This document shows, piece after piece, positions 24,226 to 33,987 of a stretch of 64,000 nucleotides of DNA. The translations under genes and the position numbers were made by a program. The stretch lies in assembly GCA_030068525.1 (NCBI GenBank), contig JASJOS010000020.1, positions 1-64,000 of the forward strand, in the 5' to 3' direction. The stretch's first letter is position 1. Each line of letters starts with the position of its first letter. The stretch is from Xanthocytophaga flava (lineage in GTDB: Bacteria > Bacteroidota > Bacteroidia > Cytophagales > 172606-1). Below the pieces are notes generated by a model. The model was not told where the DNA came from. It ran no database searches and saw only the letters and a list, made by a program, of their open reading frames with translations.

Positions 24226-25845
24226 TTATAACTTATCAGAAGCAGGTACCAGTTTTGCAGAAAGATCGGGTGTTTTCATGTTTTTATCCAGTGGGAACAT
24301 TGGACGTTGGATGCGTTTATAAGGTAAACGTTCCAGATTCTGATCTACACCTCCTGGTGTAAGAGCCAGTATCCAGTCTGCACGCATGGCATATAGCTCT
24401 GGTTCCAGGTAGCCAATTTTCACTACTACGATATCGGATTGGCGAGGTGCAAGACCCAGCCGGGTAAAATCAATCTCTTTGTGGTAAGGCTTGCGCTTTT
24501 GGGTTACAATAATAGAGACACTACCTACTTTTACTACTACCTCCACCTCTGCATTGACATCGCCGCGTTCGATTGCAGTTACTGTTCCGACAAGATGTAC
24601 AGGTGGTGCGTACCGGGCGTCTACTACTGCTCCTGCATATCCATCTACTTTTCCCCCCACACCTGCTTCAATGGCTTTTTTTACCAATTCAGGTCCGGGA
24701 ATAGAGGCATAAATCAGAGAAGGTCCTTTTTCGGTTTTGAATTCTGGTCTTTTCAGAATTTCCTGTAATGTCCAGGTTACATCTCCTGCACCACCTGCTG
24801 TCGGATTATCACCTGAATCACTGATAAAAAAGGGATGCTTGGGACTTTTAACTGCTTTGTCCAGACTTTCTTTTAAAGAACCTGTGGGTGCTACAAAGGC
24901 AAAACCGGATCGGGCATCCCAGAAACTTTTAGCCAGCTGTTCTGCTGTATGTGTAACTTTCTCTTTATCATCACCTGTTACCATCACAACAGCATGGTTA
25001 CGTGGTTCGTCTGCCCAAGCATATCCTACCCATATGGCTGCATCGATAATACCTTCCTGTGCCGCTGCAGGTGCAACCGCTTTGTAAATAGTTTTGGCTG
25101 GTTCAATGCGGGTACTTGTTTTTTCACCTGGTAGTAAGACAGGAATAGGTATCCATGCTTTGTAGGTAGGTTTTCCTTTGCCACTTTCCAATCGCTTCAA
25201 GAGATTTTCCACTGCACGTTGTTTGGTTTCCATGGCATCTTCATGTGGCGCCATACGATAACAGGTGATAAGGTCTGTATTCTGTGCTAACCGCCAAGAT
25301 ACATTGCCGTGCAAATCCATGGAGGTAGAAATCAGTGTTTTGGTGCCAATAACTTTTCGGATTCGGGTAATAAAGTCTCCTTCCGGATCATCGAGGCCTA
25401 CTACACTCATGGCGCCATGTATATCCAGAAAGAGACCATCATAAGGGCCATTTTTCTGTAAGGAATCCAATGTCTTTTGTACAAGTGACTCATAGGCTTC
25501 TCGGGTAACAGCACCTCCTGGCAATGATTTACCGAGTAATGTAGGTATCCAGACTGCTCGTTGTCTGAGAGGAGAATCTGTAGTAAAAAACGGATAGTAG
25601 GCAAAAATAGCAGCTCCATATCTGGCATGAAATGCTTCTTCATGCGTAAGTGCGGGAGAAAAAGTACTTGATTCAATCCCTAGGCCAGCAATAGCAATAC
25701 GTGGTAATGCTTTCGCATGACCGTTCTCTGATTGCAGTTTTTCGGTTTGTTTGGCAGCTATAAAAGATGTATTCTGCTGAAATGAGAAAAACACAGCAGC
25801 AATTAGAATGCAGCTGAGAATAAGTAAAAAAGATGCGTGTTTCAT
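24226..25845 (-). CDS. M81-family metallopeptidase (MlrC-like), membrane-anchored or secreted
   Basis: About 25 N-terminal hydrophobic residues are followed by the MlrC domain: IAGLGIESSTFSPALTHEEAF, then DGLFLDIHGAMSVVGLDDPEGDFI with metal-ligand candidates, and STSMDLHGN. M81 enzymes include MlrC, which hydrolyses linearised microcystin products. Most members lack a known substrate. The N-terminal signal or anchor is the odd part, since many M81 proteins are cytoplasmic. The gene is single, closed by a hairpin. Peptidase activity is inferred by family. Confidence 0.85.
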   Translation of the reverse strand: MKHASFLLILSCILIAAVFFSFQQNTSFIAAKQTEKLQSENGHAKALPRIAIAGLGIESSTFSPALTHEEAFHARYGAAIFAYYPFFTTDSPLRQRAVWIPTLLGKSLPGGAVTREAYESLVQKTLDSLQKNGPYDGLFLDIHGAMSVVGLDDPEGDFITRIRKVIGTKTLISTSMDLHGNVSWRLAQNTDLITCYRMAPHEDAMETKQRAVENLLKRLESGKGKPTYKAWIPIPVLLPGEKTSTRIEPAKTIYKAVAPAAAQEGIIDAAIWVGYAWADEPRNHAVVMVTGDDKEKVTHTAEQLAKSFWDARSGFAFVAPTGSLKESLDKAVKSPKHPFFISDSGDNPTAGGAGDVTWTLQEILKRPEFKTEKGPSLIYASIPGPELVKKAIEAGVGGKVDGYAGAVVDARYAPPVHLVGTVTAIERGDVNAEVEVVVKVGSVSIIVTQKRKPYHKEIDFTRLGLAPRQSDIVVVKIGYLEPELYAMRADWILALTPGGVDQNLERLPYKRIQRPMFPLDKNMKTPDLSAKLVPASDKL

Positions 25846-26022
25846 TATAAAATAATAGCAAATGGATAATATAAGTAGCTTGAGATTGGAAAATACACAA
25901 AAGATGGGGAATACAATACGTATAGGGAAGGAATCTGCGCGTAAACAGAGGGAACATAGATAGGAATAGAAGAGATGTCTCCTATTCCTGAAGAAGCTGA
26001 GAAAGTTTGTAAAAGAATAGTA

Positions 26023-26901
26023 TTATCTGAATGATACGACTAAAGTGCCATATTTACCAGTAAATAGATCTTTGTATTCTTCAACTGCTGAGAATTTCAG
26101 CGACAACCCTGCTAGGTCTGCTGTATGTCCGGGAGCTAGTACTGCTTTATAAAAATACATATACGCAAAAAGTGCATTAAAGATCTGCATAGTAGAGTTA
26201 CCCTGGTCCGGACGTCCTTTGAAGGCAAACTCGGGTAGCCCAAAATTGTGGTTTCCTTTCGTTACAAACCAGATGGTGTTTTGGTCCAGAATATATTTGA
26301 CACAACCTCCTGTCCAGGCAATCCATGACATGAAAGGCATGGATTTACCAGCCAGCAGATCCTTTCGTTCCGATTCGATAGCCGAAAGAAAATCTATAGG
26401 ATGGGCAGTCATAGCAGATTCCTGTATAACGCCAATAGCCTGATTGTCTTCTTCCTGCAGACAGCCTATAATCTGATAGAGGCGGTCATACTGAAGATGT
26501 GGAGATACAGTGGTGCTACGGTAAGTAAGGAAAATATGTGCATGACTCTGGTAAAATGTTTGTTTGGCTTCTTGTGAAAAGTGACAGACCTGCAATACAG
26601 TATCCAGAACATCTTTGGGATAAGAAAAGTATAGTCCTGCCAATATAATCTGGTCTTCTCCCAAACTTAGTAAGGCTGTCATTCCTTCCTGATCTGCAGA
26701 GCAAGAAATAGCAGAGACAATATCTCCTAATCGTTTCTGAATGCGGGATTCCAGTGATTTTGCATCAAATTGTGGAATAGATTCATACAGTAGCATACAA
26801 GACGTGCCTGAATCTTTTTCCTTTTCACCAGATTCTTTTTCCGATACTTGTCGTTTTGGTGTATTTTCTTTAGTACCAAATAATTTTGAAAATAATCCCA
26901 T
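26023..26901 (-). CDS. DUF4261-domain protein
   Basis: I chose the start MGLFSKLFG at 26901, giving 292 residues; the longer frame from 26946 adds 15 unsupported codons. Charged N-terminal residues (KENTPKRQVSEKESGEKEK) are followed by a globular region. The C-terminal part with FMSWIAWTGGCVKYILDQN, WFVTKGNHNFGLPEFAFKG and FNALFAYMYFY matches the DUF4261 group as I know it, a family without a defined activity. There is no signal peptide and the neighbours are unrelated. Confidence 0.7.
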   Translation of the reverse strand: MGLFSKLFGTKENTPKRQVSEKESGEKEKDSGTSCMLLYESIPQFDAKSLESRIQKRLGDIVSAISCSADQEGMTALLSLGEDQIILAGLYFSYPKDVLDTVLQVCHFSQEAKQTFYQSHAHIFLTYRSTTVSPHLQYDRLYQIIGCLQEEDNQAIGVIQESAMTAHPIDFLSAIESERKDLLAGKSMPFMSWIAWTGGCVKYILDQNTIWFVTKGNHNFGLPEFAFKGRPDQGNSTMQIFNALFAYMYFYKAVLAPGHTADLAGLSLKFSAVEEYKDLFTGKYGTLVVSFR

Positions 26902-27461
26902 AGTTGATTTATATATAAATGAATTTGGTAAAATGTAGTTGTTCACTATTATCTAGCCTTTTTCTTCACCTTTTTTTGTCTTCTGAAAGGCCCCTGCGTT
27001 GTTGTCCTTCTGGAAGAATCTTTTGACAAACAAAGTTATGTTTGCTTTCTGTGAGAAAAAATGCACTCTAAATCCAGCGGCCGCTGGTCTTTTCACAAGA
27101 TCCTTACAGGATGACAAAAAAGAGTACCTACACAACAGGATAGTAGCGTAAAATTTTTTATCATATTTTGTCGATAGATGGAGTTTTACTAAAACTTAGT
27201 ACTGATAGTGCTTTTGAGTGAAAGTTTGACAATAATACTCGGAAGATAGCTAAAAGCTATGTATAGAATACTGTTATATATTACGTGGGATAAACGTTGT
27301 ATATGTCATGCTAAAAGGTTGTGCAATACTGCATTTTAGTTATTGTTTGCGATTTAGGAATAAATCAGGCACGTTTTGGGGCGTGGTACCTATATAGCAA
27401 TAACATTTGATAAAAGTCTGTGCATTTTAATAATCTACGTTCTATCATCTATTTATTATTA
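26902..27461. other. 560-bp intergenic region with a repeat-like segment
   Basis: No credible gene is present; the minus-strand 60-codon frame here lacks coding character. At 27074-27087 there is a GC-rich 14-bp palindrome in AT-rich DNA. Next to it lies ATCCTTACAGGAT, a palindromic core that resembles dispersed intergenic repeats of Bacteroidota. The rest upstream of the rhamnosidase shows no assignable feature. Confidence 0.5.
27060..27125. repeat. Possible dispersed palindromic repeat
   Basis: CCAGCGGCCGCTGG (27074-27087) is a perfect palindrome. The following segment contains AAGATCCTTACAGGATGAC with an ATCCT/AGGAT inverted pair. The base composition differs sharply from its surroundings. 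Only one copy is in the window, so its dispersed nature is a guess from resemblance to known small intergenic repeats. Confidence 0.35.
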
Positions 27462-30191
27462 ATGAAAAAGTATAACAAACCTATTTTGGCAATTTGTGTT
27501 CTTATTGTAGTTTTTTCCTGGTTTCCACTATTGTCCAGAGCGGCAAATTTTCCAGGAGCAGTCTCTTTAAAATGTGAATATCTGATTAATCCAATTGGGA
27601 TTGATGCTATACATCCCCGATTAGCCTGGCAATTGAATACTGATAAGCGAGGTGTTCAGCAAACAGCGTATCGTATTTTGGTTGGGACAGATTCGGTTGT
27701 TGTTAGCAAAGGTGAGGGAAGTATATGGGATTCAGGTGAGAGCAAGGGCGATGTACAATTGGTAGCATACAGTGGGAAATCCTTAACTCCTTTTACTAAA
27801 TATTTTTGGTTGGTGGAAGTGTGGGGCAGAAACCATGAGAAAATAGGCTCTTCTGCTGTTGCTTCTTTTGAAACAGGCATAATGGATTCCAAAAACTGGC
27901 AGGGTGCGTGGATCAGTGATGGACATGATGTAACACGAAAACCTGCTCCGTATTTCAGAAAGACATTTGAGATCACCAAGAAAATAAAATCTGCACGAGC
28001 TTACATTGCAGTTGGTGGATTATATGAACTTTCTATCAATGGTAAAAAAGTAGGCAATCATCGACTAGACCCCATGTATACACGATTTGACCGCCGGACT
28101 TTGTATGTTACCTATGATGTCACCTCTCATCTGCAGAATGGGAAAAATGCAGTAGGTGTACTATTAGGTAATGGTTGGTATAACCATCAGTCTACAGCTG
28201 TATGGTATTTTCATCAGGCTCCTTGGCGTGGTAGACCTACCTTCTGTCTGGATATGCGGATTACCTATGAAGATGGATCGGTTGAAACCGTATCCTCTGG
28301 TGCAGACTGGAAAACTTCGTTGAGTCCTTTGATATTTAATAGTATTTATACCGCTGAACACTATGATGCTCGTCTCGAACAACCAGGCTGGAATACCGCT
28401 GCTTTCGACGGTTCAAAATGGAACGGAATAGAACTTCGGGCTGCACCTTCACAAAATATCGTTGCACAGGTATTGCATCCTATCCGAAATGTAGAAACCA
28501 TCCCTGCAAAAAGTGTCAAACAGCTGAATGATACTACCTATGTCTTTGATCTGGGACGTAACATTGCCGGAGTAAGTCGAATACAAGTAAAAGGCCCATC
28601 TGGTACTGTGCTACGACTGAAACATGGTGAACGCTTATATCCTAATGGACATGTAGACATGTCAAATATTGATGTACACTATCGTCCAACAGATCAGTCT
28701 GATCCTTTTCAGACTGATATTTTTACATTAAAAGGTTCAGGTGAAGAATCGTTTATGCCTTACTTCAACTACAAAGGATTTCAGTATGTAGAAGTAACCA
28801 GTACCACTCCTGTTACACTGACACAATCCAGCCTGACAGGATATTTTATGCATAGTGATGTACCTGTGGCAGGTACTATCAAATCTTCAAACCCGGTAAT
28901 AGACAAAATTAGCTGGGCTACTAATAATGCTTATTTATCTAACCTGTTTGGCTATCCTACAGACTGTCCGCAACGCGAAAAAAATGGCTGGACTGGAGAT
29001 GCACACATTGCTATCGAAACCGGATTATATGGATTTGATGGAATTACGATTTATGAAAAATGGCTGGCTGACCATCGCGATGAACAACAAGCTAATGGCG
29101 TATTACCTGCCATTATTCCTACCAGTGGCTGGGGATATCAATGGGCCAACGGACCCGACTGGACCAGTACTATTGCTATTATTCCCTGGAATATTTATTT
29201 GTTCTATGGTGATCCCCGGTTGCTAAACGGTTGCTATGACAATATTAAACGATATGTCAATCACATTGAGCAGATGAGCCCTTCCGGACTTACCTCCTGG
29301 GGATTAGGAGATTGGGTGCCTGTGAAGTCACAGTCTCCGGTAGAGTTAACATCCTCCATTTATTATTATGTAGATGCTTCTATCCTGGCTAAAGCTGCCA
29401 ATATATTGGGTAAGTCTGATGATGCACGATACTATCAGGCACTGGCAACAAAAATCCAGAATGCGATCAATGCCAAGTATCTCAATAAGGAAACCGGAAT
29501 CTATGGCAGTGGACTACAAACAGAACTAAGTGCACCCTTATATTGGGGAATTGTTCCGGAATCACTCAAAAGCAAGGTCGCTGCTAATCTGGCAAAACGG
29601 GTGGAGGCTGATAATTTCCATCTGGATGTAGGCTTGCTGGGTACAAAGACGTTATTAAATGCCTTGAGTGAAAATGGATATGCAGATATTGCCTATAAGG
29701 TCGCCGCTCAGGAAAGTTACCCTTCATGGGGTTGGTGGATCGTAAACGGTGCAACTACACTGTACGAAAACTGGGCTATTGATGCACAATCAGACATTTC
29801 GTTGAATCATATTATGTTTGGTGAAATTGGGGCTTGGTTATATAAAGGTTTAGGAGGCATAAAGCCAGATCCTAAATGGCCAGGTTTTAAAAATATACTG
29901 TTAACCCCTCATTTTGCAGAAGGGTTGAACCAGTTTGAGGCAACACATGAGAGTCTTTATGGAAAGATAGTCTCTTCCTGGAAACGATCCGGCAAGAAGA
30001 TTATCTATCAGGTCGTTGTGCCTTCTAACGCAACGGCTACATTGACACTACCTATAAGAAAAGGGAATAAGATCTATGAAGGTAGAACTCCGGTAAAAGA
30101 GAGTTCTCAGGATATTATAATTTTGAGCCTAGCTGAAAATCAGGTGAGTTACCAGCTTCAGTCTGGTAAGTATCAGTTCGAGATCCGATGA
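27462..30191 (+). CDS. GH78 alpha-L-rhamnosidase
   Basis: From the ATG at 27462 the product has a signal peptide (MKKYNKPILAICVLIVVFSW). The N-terminal domain contains the PRLAWQLNTDKRGVQQTAYRILVG segment of the Bac_rhamnosid_N region, then beta-sandwich carbohydrate-binding domains. The (alpha/alpha)6 barrel has the hallmark NLFGYPTDCPQREKNGWTGD, in which the family's catalytic acid lies. A C-terminal beta domain ends the protein. At 909 residues it is a normal GH78 size. It releases terminal L-rhamnose from plant or bacterial polysaccharides and flavonoids in the periplasm. It is monocistronic, with a terminator immediately after. Confidence 0.93.
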   Translation: MKKYNKPILAICVLIVVFSWFPLLSRAANFPGAVSLKCEYLINPIGIDAIHPRLAWQLNTDKRGVQQTAYRILVGTDSVVVSKGEGSIWDSGESKGDVQLVAYSGKSLTPFTKYFWLVEVWGRNHEKIGSSAVASFETGIMDSKNWQGAWISDGHDVTRKPAPYFRKTFEITKKIKSARAYIAVGGLYELSINGKKVGNHRLDPMYTRFDRRTLYVTYDVTSHLQNGKNAVGVLLGNGWYNHQSTAVWYFHQAPWRGRPTFCLDMRITYEDGSVETVSSGADWKTSLSPLIFNSIYTAEHYDARLEQPGWNTAAFDGSKWNGIELRAAPSQNIVAQVLHPIRNVETIPAKSVKQLNDTTYVFDLGRNIAGVSRIQVKGPSGTVLRLKHGERLYPNGHVDMSNIDVHYRPTDQSDPFQTDIFTLKGSGEESFMPYFNYKGFQYVEVTSTTPVTLTQSSLTGYFMHSDVPVAGTIKSSNPVIDKISWATNNAYLSNLFGYPTDCPQREKNGWTGDAHIAIETGLYGFDGITIYEKWLADHRDEQQANGVLPAIIPTSGWGYQWANGPDWTSTIAIIPWNIYLFYGDPRLLNGCYDNIKRYVNHIEQMSPSGLTSWGLGDWVPVKSQSPVELTSSIYYYVDASILAKAANILGKSDDARYYQALATKIQNAINAKYLNKETGIYGSGLQTELSAPLYWGIVPESLKSKVAANLAKRVEADNFHLDVGLLGTKTLLNALSENGYADIAYKVAAQESYPSWGWWIVNGATTLYENWAIDAQSDISLNHIMFGEIGAWLYKGLGGIKPDPKWPGFKNILLTPHFAEGLNQFEATHESLYGKIVSSWKRSGKKIIYQVVVPSNATATLTLPIRKGNKIYEGRTPVKESSQDIIILSLAENQVSYQLQSGKYQFEIR

Positions 30192-30212
30192 GTTTATAAA
30201 ATATACCACGAA

Positions 30213-30271
30213 TAAAATCACCTGTCCGTTTCTATCCTACTGGATTTTAGCTGACAGGTGATTTTATTTTT
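30213..30271. terminator. Bidirectional terminator downstream of the rhamnosidase
   Basis: TAAAATCACCTGTC (30213-30226) pairs with GACAGGTGATTTTA (30253-30266), with a 26-nt loop, followed on plus by a T run. The minus-strand HhH-like gene ends just after it, so it can serve both. Confidence 0.75.
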
Positions 30272-30292
30272 AGGAAAAGTCTTTTTTGCTAA

Positions 30293-30505
30293 TTATTGTT
30301 CTGTTTCAGCAAGTGTCACAATGGCTTGTGCCCAGCGAACATACTTCAATTTAGCAAGATCGCTTACTGTTTTAACGCCAAAGGCTTGTTCTAAAAGTTG
30401 GGCATCTTTTTCAGTTACACCAGACAGAGCTGATACAGGTGCATTTGCTACTTCATTGAAGGTTTTTCCTTCGTAGCTTTTGTCAACAGCAAGATTGATA
30501 TTCAT
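30293..30505 (-). CDS. Small helix-hairpin-helix-like protein
   Basis: The 70-residue product MNINLAVDKSYEGKTFNEVA... has the APVSALSGVTEKDAQLLEQAFGVKTVSDLA segment, a repeated helix-turn-helix pattern like the short HhH motifs in nucleic-acid-binding proteins. There is no signal peptide. Because the pattern (VSALSGV-x-EKDA, VKTVSDLAK) is regular and the frame is well-bounded between a terminator and an A-rich upstream region, I treat it as real. A DNA- or RNA-binding role is inferred from fold resemblance only. Confidence 0.65.
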   Translation of the reverse strand: MNINLAVDKSYEGKTFNEVANAPVSALSGVTEKDAQLLEQAFGVKTVSDLAKLKYVRWAQAIVTLAETEQ

Positions 30506-30734
30506 AGCAAAAATGGGTTGGGATTAATGAACGGTGGCAAAATAGAGATTTTTATTTCGTGTGTCAAGAGCAAGGACGATTGTTTACAAAAAGGAAATAA
30601 TTGTATGTTAGCAAGTTACCATATATGAGAATAAATCTAAGTTGTTAGTATATAAAGCAATGTATTTGTGAAGAGTGTACCATGTCTCAGGATAAAATTT
30701 CTATTTTTGATAGAAGAGATAATTTATTACTTCG

Positions 30735-31604
30735 ATGCACAGAATTGCAATTATAGGCTCAACCGGAATGTTGGGACAACCTGTCACAAAGGCATTTATT
30801 GAACAAGGATTTGAAGTGTCTCTCCTGGTACGTAATAGCAGAAAAGCCAGGAACATCTTTGGGTCTGCTGTACGAATTATTGAAGGAAATATAAAAAATG
30901 GGGATAGTATAAAAGAGTTGTTACACAAAGGACAAGATGCCTTGTATTTGAATCTTTCTGTTACTTCCCAAAGTAGAAAAAAAGACTTCCAGCCAGAACG
31001 AGAAGGTTTACAAACTATTCTTGCGGTTGCAAAACGGTCTTCTGTTTCCCATATAGGTTATTTATCTTCTCTGGTGCACTTCTACCAAGGGCACAATGGA
31101 TTTAATTGGTGGGTTTTTGAGATTAAGGAAAAAGCGGTGCAATCTATCAAAGAAAGCGGATTAAGCTATTCTATTTTTTATCCTTCTACTTTTATGGAAA
31201 GTTTCGACAAAGGAGCATACCGTCAAGGTAATCGTATCAACCTGGCAGGTAATTCGTTGTTTCCGATGTATCTGATTGCTGGCAAGGATTACGCCCGACA
31301 AGTGGTAAAAGCTTTCACAATAAATAATGGCAGTCAGGATTACATTGTGCAGGGACTTGAAGGATTTACAGCGGATGAAGCTGCCCGGATAGTTGCTGCT
31401 AATTATCTAAAAGGCAAACTGTATATCCTCAAATTACCAATGAGAGTTCTTCGTTTTTTAGGGAAATTTTCCAATACGCTGAATTATGGAGCAAATATTA
31501 TAGAGGCACTTAACCAGTATCCTGAGAAATTTGGAGCTCAGAAAACCTGGAACCTGTTAGGTAAGCCGGAGATTACACTTGCTGAATACGCCAGAAATTC
31601 CTAA
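30735..31604 (+). CDS. NAD(P)-binding protein, NmrA/atypical SDR-like
   Basis: The N-terminus IAIIGSTGMLGQPVTKAF is a GxxGxxG Rossmann motif of the NmrA-like atypical short-chain dehydrogenase group. Later elements are IEGNIKN, the core of a second strand, and YLSSLVHFYQ with SYSIFYPSTFMESF at the substrate side. The active-site YxxxK is not evident, as is common in NmrA-like sensors of NAD(P) redox state or in isoflavone-reductase-like enzymes. There is no signal peptide. It lies 33 bp ahead of the phosphoesterase on the same strand, possibly in an operon with it. Confidence 0.8.
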   Translation: MHRIAIIGSTGMLGQPVTKAFIEQGFEVSLLVRNSRKARNIFGSAVRIIEGNIKNGDSIKELLHKGQDALYLNLSVTSQSRKKDFQPEREGLQTILAVAKRSSVSHIGYLSSLVHFYQGHNGFNWWVFEIKEKAVQSIKESGLSYSIFYPSTFMESFDKGAYRQGNRINLAGNSLFPMYLIAGKDYARQVVKAFTINNGSQDYIVQGLEGFTADEAARIVAANYLKGKLYILKLPMRVLRFLGKFSNTLNYGANIIEALNQYPEKFGAQKTWNLLGKPEITLAEYARNS

Positions 31605-31637
31605 ACTCCAGGTGAATCAAATGACAACTTCAATCAG

Positions 31638-32336
31638 ATGAAACTACTGGCAATCGGAGATATACACGGACGCACTATCTGGAAAAAGATAGTTGCTAAA
31701 GAGAGGGCAGACAGAATTATCTTTCTGGGTGATTATTTTGATTCACGAGAGGACATAACGTGTTCGGAAGAACTTCGAAACTTTGAATCAATTCTATCTT
31801 TTAAAGAGCAATTTCCTGAAAAGGTAGTACTTCTTTTTGGAAATCATGATCTACATTATATTATAAATGAACAATATTCAGGATTTCGGTACTCTTGTCA
31901 GAAGCCTGTTCAGGAGATAATTCATAATGCTTTGCAAAAAAATCTGATGCAGATGTGTTTTTCTATGCACTCATTGTTGTTCAGTCATGCTGGAGTAACC
32001 AAGACATGGTACCAAAGTCAGTTTGGGGAAGAGTATGTACAAAGTGATATGGTGTGTGACTTTATGAATAAACTATTTAGAAAACAGCCTGATGCATTTC
32101 GGTTTACAGTTGGTCCTAATTGTGACTTTTCAGGAGATGATATAACACAACCTCCCACATGGGTGAGGCCAGCTAGCCTGCTTGCAGATAAACTGGACGG
32201 ATATATACAGATTGTTGGGCACACAACACAAACAAATATAGCCATCATAGATCAGGTAGCTTTTACTGATACACTGGGAACATCAGGTGAATACCTGACT
32301 ATTGAAGATGAGTTACTACAAGCAAACCGTTTATAG
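31638..32336 (+). CDS. Calcineurin-like metallophosphoesterase
   Basis: The protein has all five metallophosphoesterase motifs: GDIHGR near the start, GDYFDSRED, GNHD, a later FSHAGVT, and VGHTTQTNI. These bind the dinuclear metal centre. The product is a cytoplasmic serine/threonine-phosphatase-like hydrolase (232 residues) close to diadenosine tetraphosphatase and PrpE-type proteins. The substrate is not inferable. It follows the NmrA-like gene by 33 bp and precedes a small secreted protein by 45 bp on the same strand. Confidence 0.9.
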   Translation: MKLLAIGDIHGRTIWKKIVAKERADRIIFLGDYFDSREDITCSEELRNFESILSFKEQFPEKVVLLFGNHDLHYIINEQYSGFRYSCQKPVQEIIHNALQKNLMQMCFSMHSLLFSHAGVTKTWYQSQFGEEYVQSDMVCDFMNKLFRKQPDAFRFTVGPNCDFSGDDITQPPTWVRPASLLADKLDGYIQIVGHTTQTNIAIIDQVAFTDTLGTSGEYLTIEDELLQANRL

Positions 32337-32381
32337 TGGACAATACTCTGAGTTTATGTATAACACAAATCACTATACTAT

Positions 32382-32756
32382 ATGAAATCAATTCTGATTT
32401 TCGTCTGTGTCATTTTTTTGTCACTAACAGCATTTGGGCAACAAACCAAAGCTGTAAGTGATAGTATCATGATCACAATCTTTCTTAAACACCAGCAGGA
32501 TAAAAATCTGGATTCTCTACAGGCTATTCAGCGAAAGAACAAGTTTGCAGAGCAATTTCCTCCAAAATCTGCAAGGGTTATATCCTGGTATGTGATGATG
32601 GGTATAGGACAGGTGGTAACAGTAAAAATACCTGCACATGAGTTACGTACACTCAACCTTTCTATTGAAAGGGGTGCATGGGGTGCATTTGAAACAGAGT
32701 TTTATCCTACATACGATTATGTTCCAATCTGGAAAGATGCCCAGAAGAAGAAATAG
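32382..32756 (+). CDS. Small secreted protein of unknown function
   Basis: A signal peptide (MKSILIFVCVIFLSLTAFGQ) leads a 104-residue mature region with VISWYVMMGIGQVVTVKIPAHELRTLNLSIERGAWGAFETEFYPTYDYV. I do not recognise a named family. The alternating pattern suggests a small alpha+beta, possibly ferredoxin-like, domain. It follows the phosphoesterase gene by 45 bp on the same strand. The function is unknown. Confidence 0.65.
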   Translation: MKSILIFVCVIFLSLTAFGQQTKAVSDSIMITIFLKHQQDKNLDSLQAIQRKNKFAEQFPPKSARVISWYVMMGIGQVVTVKIPAHELRTLNLSIERGAWGAFETEFYPTYDYVPIWKDAQKKK

Positions 32757-32800
32757 TAAAGCAGTACACTCTATTATTAAAATGCACTGCCACTTATTCT

Positions 32801-33907
32801 CTAGGCTGTATAAGCAGAAGCTTCGCTAACAGGATAGTCTGTGTAGCCTTTTTCATCTGCTGTATAGAATGTGTTGGAATCTGGTTGTGCCAATGGAATA
32901 CCATGTTGCAACCTATAGGGGAGATCAGGGTTTGCTATAAAGGATGTTCCAAAAGATACCAGATCTGCCTGTTTGGTTGCTATCGCTTCTTCTGCTTTGG
33001 TACCTGTATACCCACCATTGAGTACTAAAGTTCCTTTAAAATTGCTGCGGATAGTCTTACTAAGTTTCTGACCTTGTTCCGTTGCCCGTGCTGCATACTC
33101 TACTACATGCAAATAGGCTATATTCAATTTATTGAGTTCCTGTGACAGATAATCATACGTAGCAACAGTTTCTGAATAAGCTGGCATGTCATTGAAGGTG
33201 CTGAAAGGAGAAATCCTTACACTAACTTTGTCTTTCCCAACGCGACTAATTGCAGCTTGCGTTACTTCCAGTACAAAGCGACATCTATTTTCAATACTAC
33301 CGCCATAGGAGTCATTACGTGTGTTGGTATATGGGTTTAAAAATTGTTCAAGCAGATACCCATTCGCTCCATGTAATTCCACTCCATCAAATCCTGCCCG
33401 GATCGCATTTTCTGCCGCTTGAGCGAACTCTTGAATAGTTTCGGCTACCTCTGATTGACTCATGGCAATAGGTACTGGAAAAGGTTGCATACCTTGAGTG
33501 TCTGTCCACATTTGTCCCTGAGCTGCTATCGCTGAAGGAGCAAGTATTTTCGATTTCTCAGGCATGTTGGCTGGATGAGCGATTCTGCCCACATGCATAA
33601 ACTGAATAAAAATCTTCCCATTTTGTTGATGCACGCTTTGGGTGGTCTTTTTCCACCCTTCAATTTGTTCATCTGTATAGATACCCGGTATACGGGCATA
33701 ACCTAATCCATTAGGTGAGGGAGAGACACCTTCTGTGATAATCAGGCCAGCTGACACTCGCTGGGTATAGTAAGTCGCCATTAAGTCGTTAGGTATGGAA
33801 TCAATGGCACGGGAGCGAGTCATGGGAGCCATTACAATACGATTAGATAATGTGATACCATGGAACGATATCGGTTCAAACAGATGTTGCATGCGTAAGC
33901 TTGTCAT
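32801..33907 (-). CDS. Old Yellow Enzyme family alkene reductase
   Basis: The TIM-barrel flavoenzyme signature is present: LSNRIVMAPMTRSRA near the N-terminus, FIQFMHVGRIAHPANMPE with its flavin-contacting residues, then GFDGVELHGANGYLLEQFLNP and GGSIENRCRFVLEV. The HxxN pair HGAN is in place. OYE proteins (NemA type) reduce activated alkenes, nitro compounds and maleimides with NADPH. It is divergent from an HxlR-type regulator, a pairing known for electrophile-responsive reductases, so induction by quinones or electrophiles is likely. The 368-residue length is standard. Confidence 0.93.
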   Translation of the reverse strand: MTSLRMQHLFEPISFHGITLSNRIVMAPMTRSRAIDSIPNDLMATYYTQRVSAGLIITEGVSPSPNGLGYARIPGIYTDEQIEGWKKTTQSVHQQNGKIFIQFMHVGRIAHPANMPEKSKILAPSAIAAQGQMWTDTQGMQPFPVPIAMSQSEVAETIQEFAQAAENAIRAGFDGVELHGANGYLLEQFLNPYTNTRNDSYGGSIENRCRFVLEVTQAAISRVGKDKVSVRISPFSTFNDMPAYSETVATYDYLSQELNKLNIAYLHVVEYAARATEQGQKLSKTIRSNFKGTLVLNGGYTGTKAEEAIATKQADLVSFGTSFIANPDLPYRLQHGIPLAQPDSNTFYTADEKGYTDYPVSEASAYTA

Positions 33908-33928
33908 AGTTTTTTGAAATTGGATAAG

Positions 33929-33936
33929 TAAATTTG
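33929..33936 (+). promoter_or_regulatory. Possible -7 box for the HxlR gene
   Basis: TAAATTTG matches TAnnTTTG and lies 51 bp before the HxlR ATG at 33988. There is no -33 element at good spacing. A TTTGCAAA palindrome (33939-33946) next to it could be an operator. Confidence 0.3.
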
Positions 33937-33987
33937 TTTTTGCAAAGCTGTAACAAATTCATTCCAGGTACAATAAGTCAACAAAAG

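Noticed and set aside
26953-27135. 60-codon minus-strand frame in the intergenic region before the rhamnosidase
   Set aside because: It crosses the GC palindrome and repeat-like segment, and its residue pattern is not protein-like.
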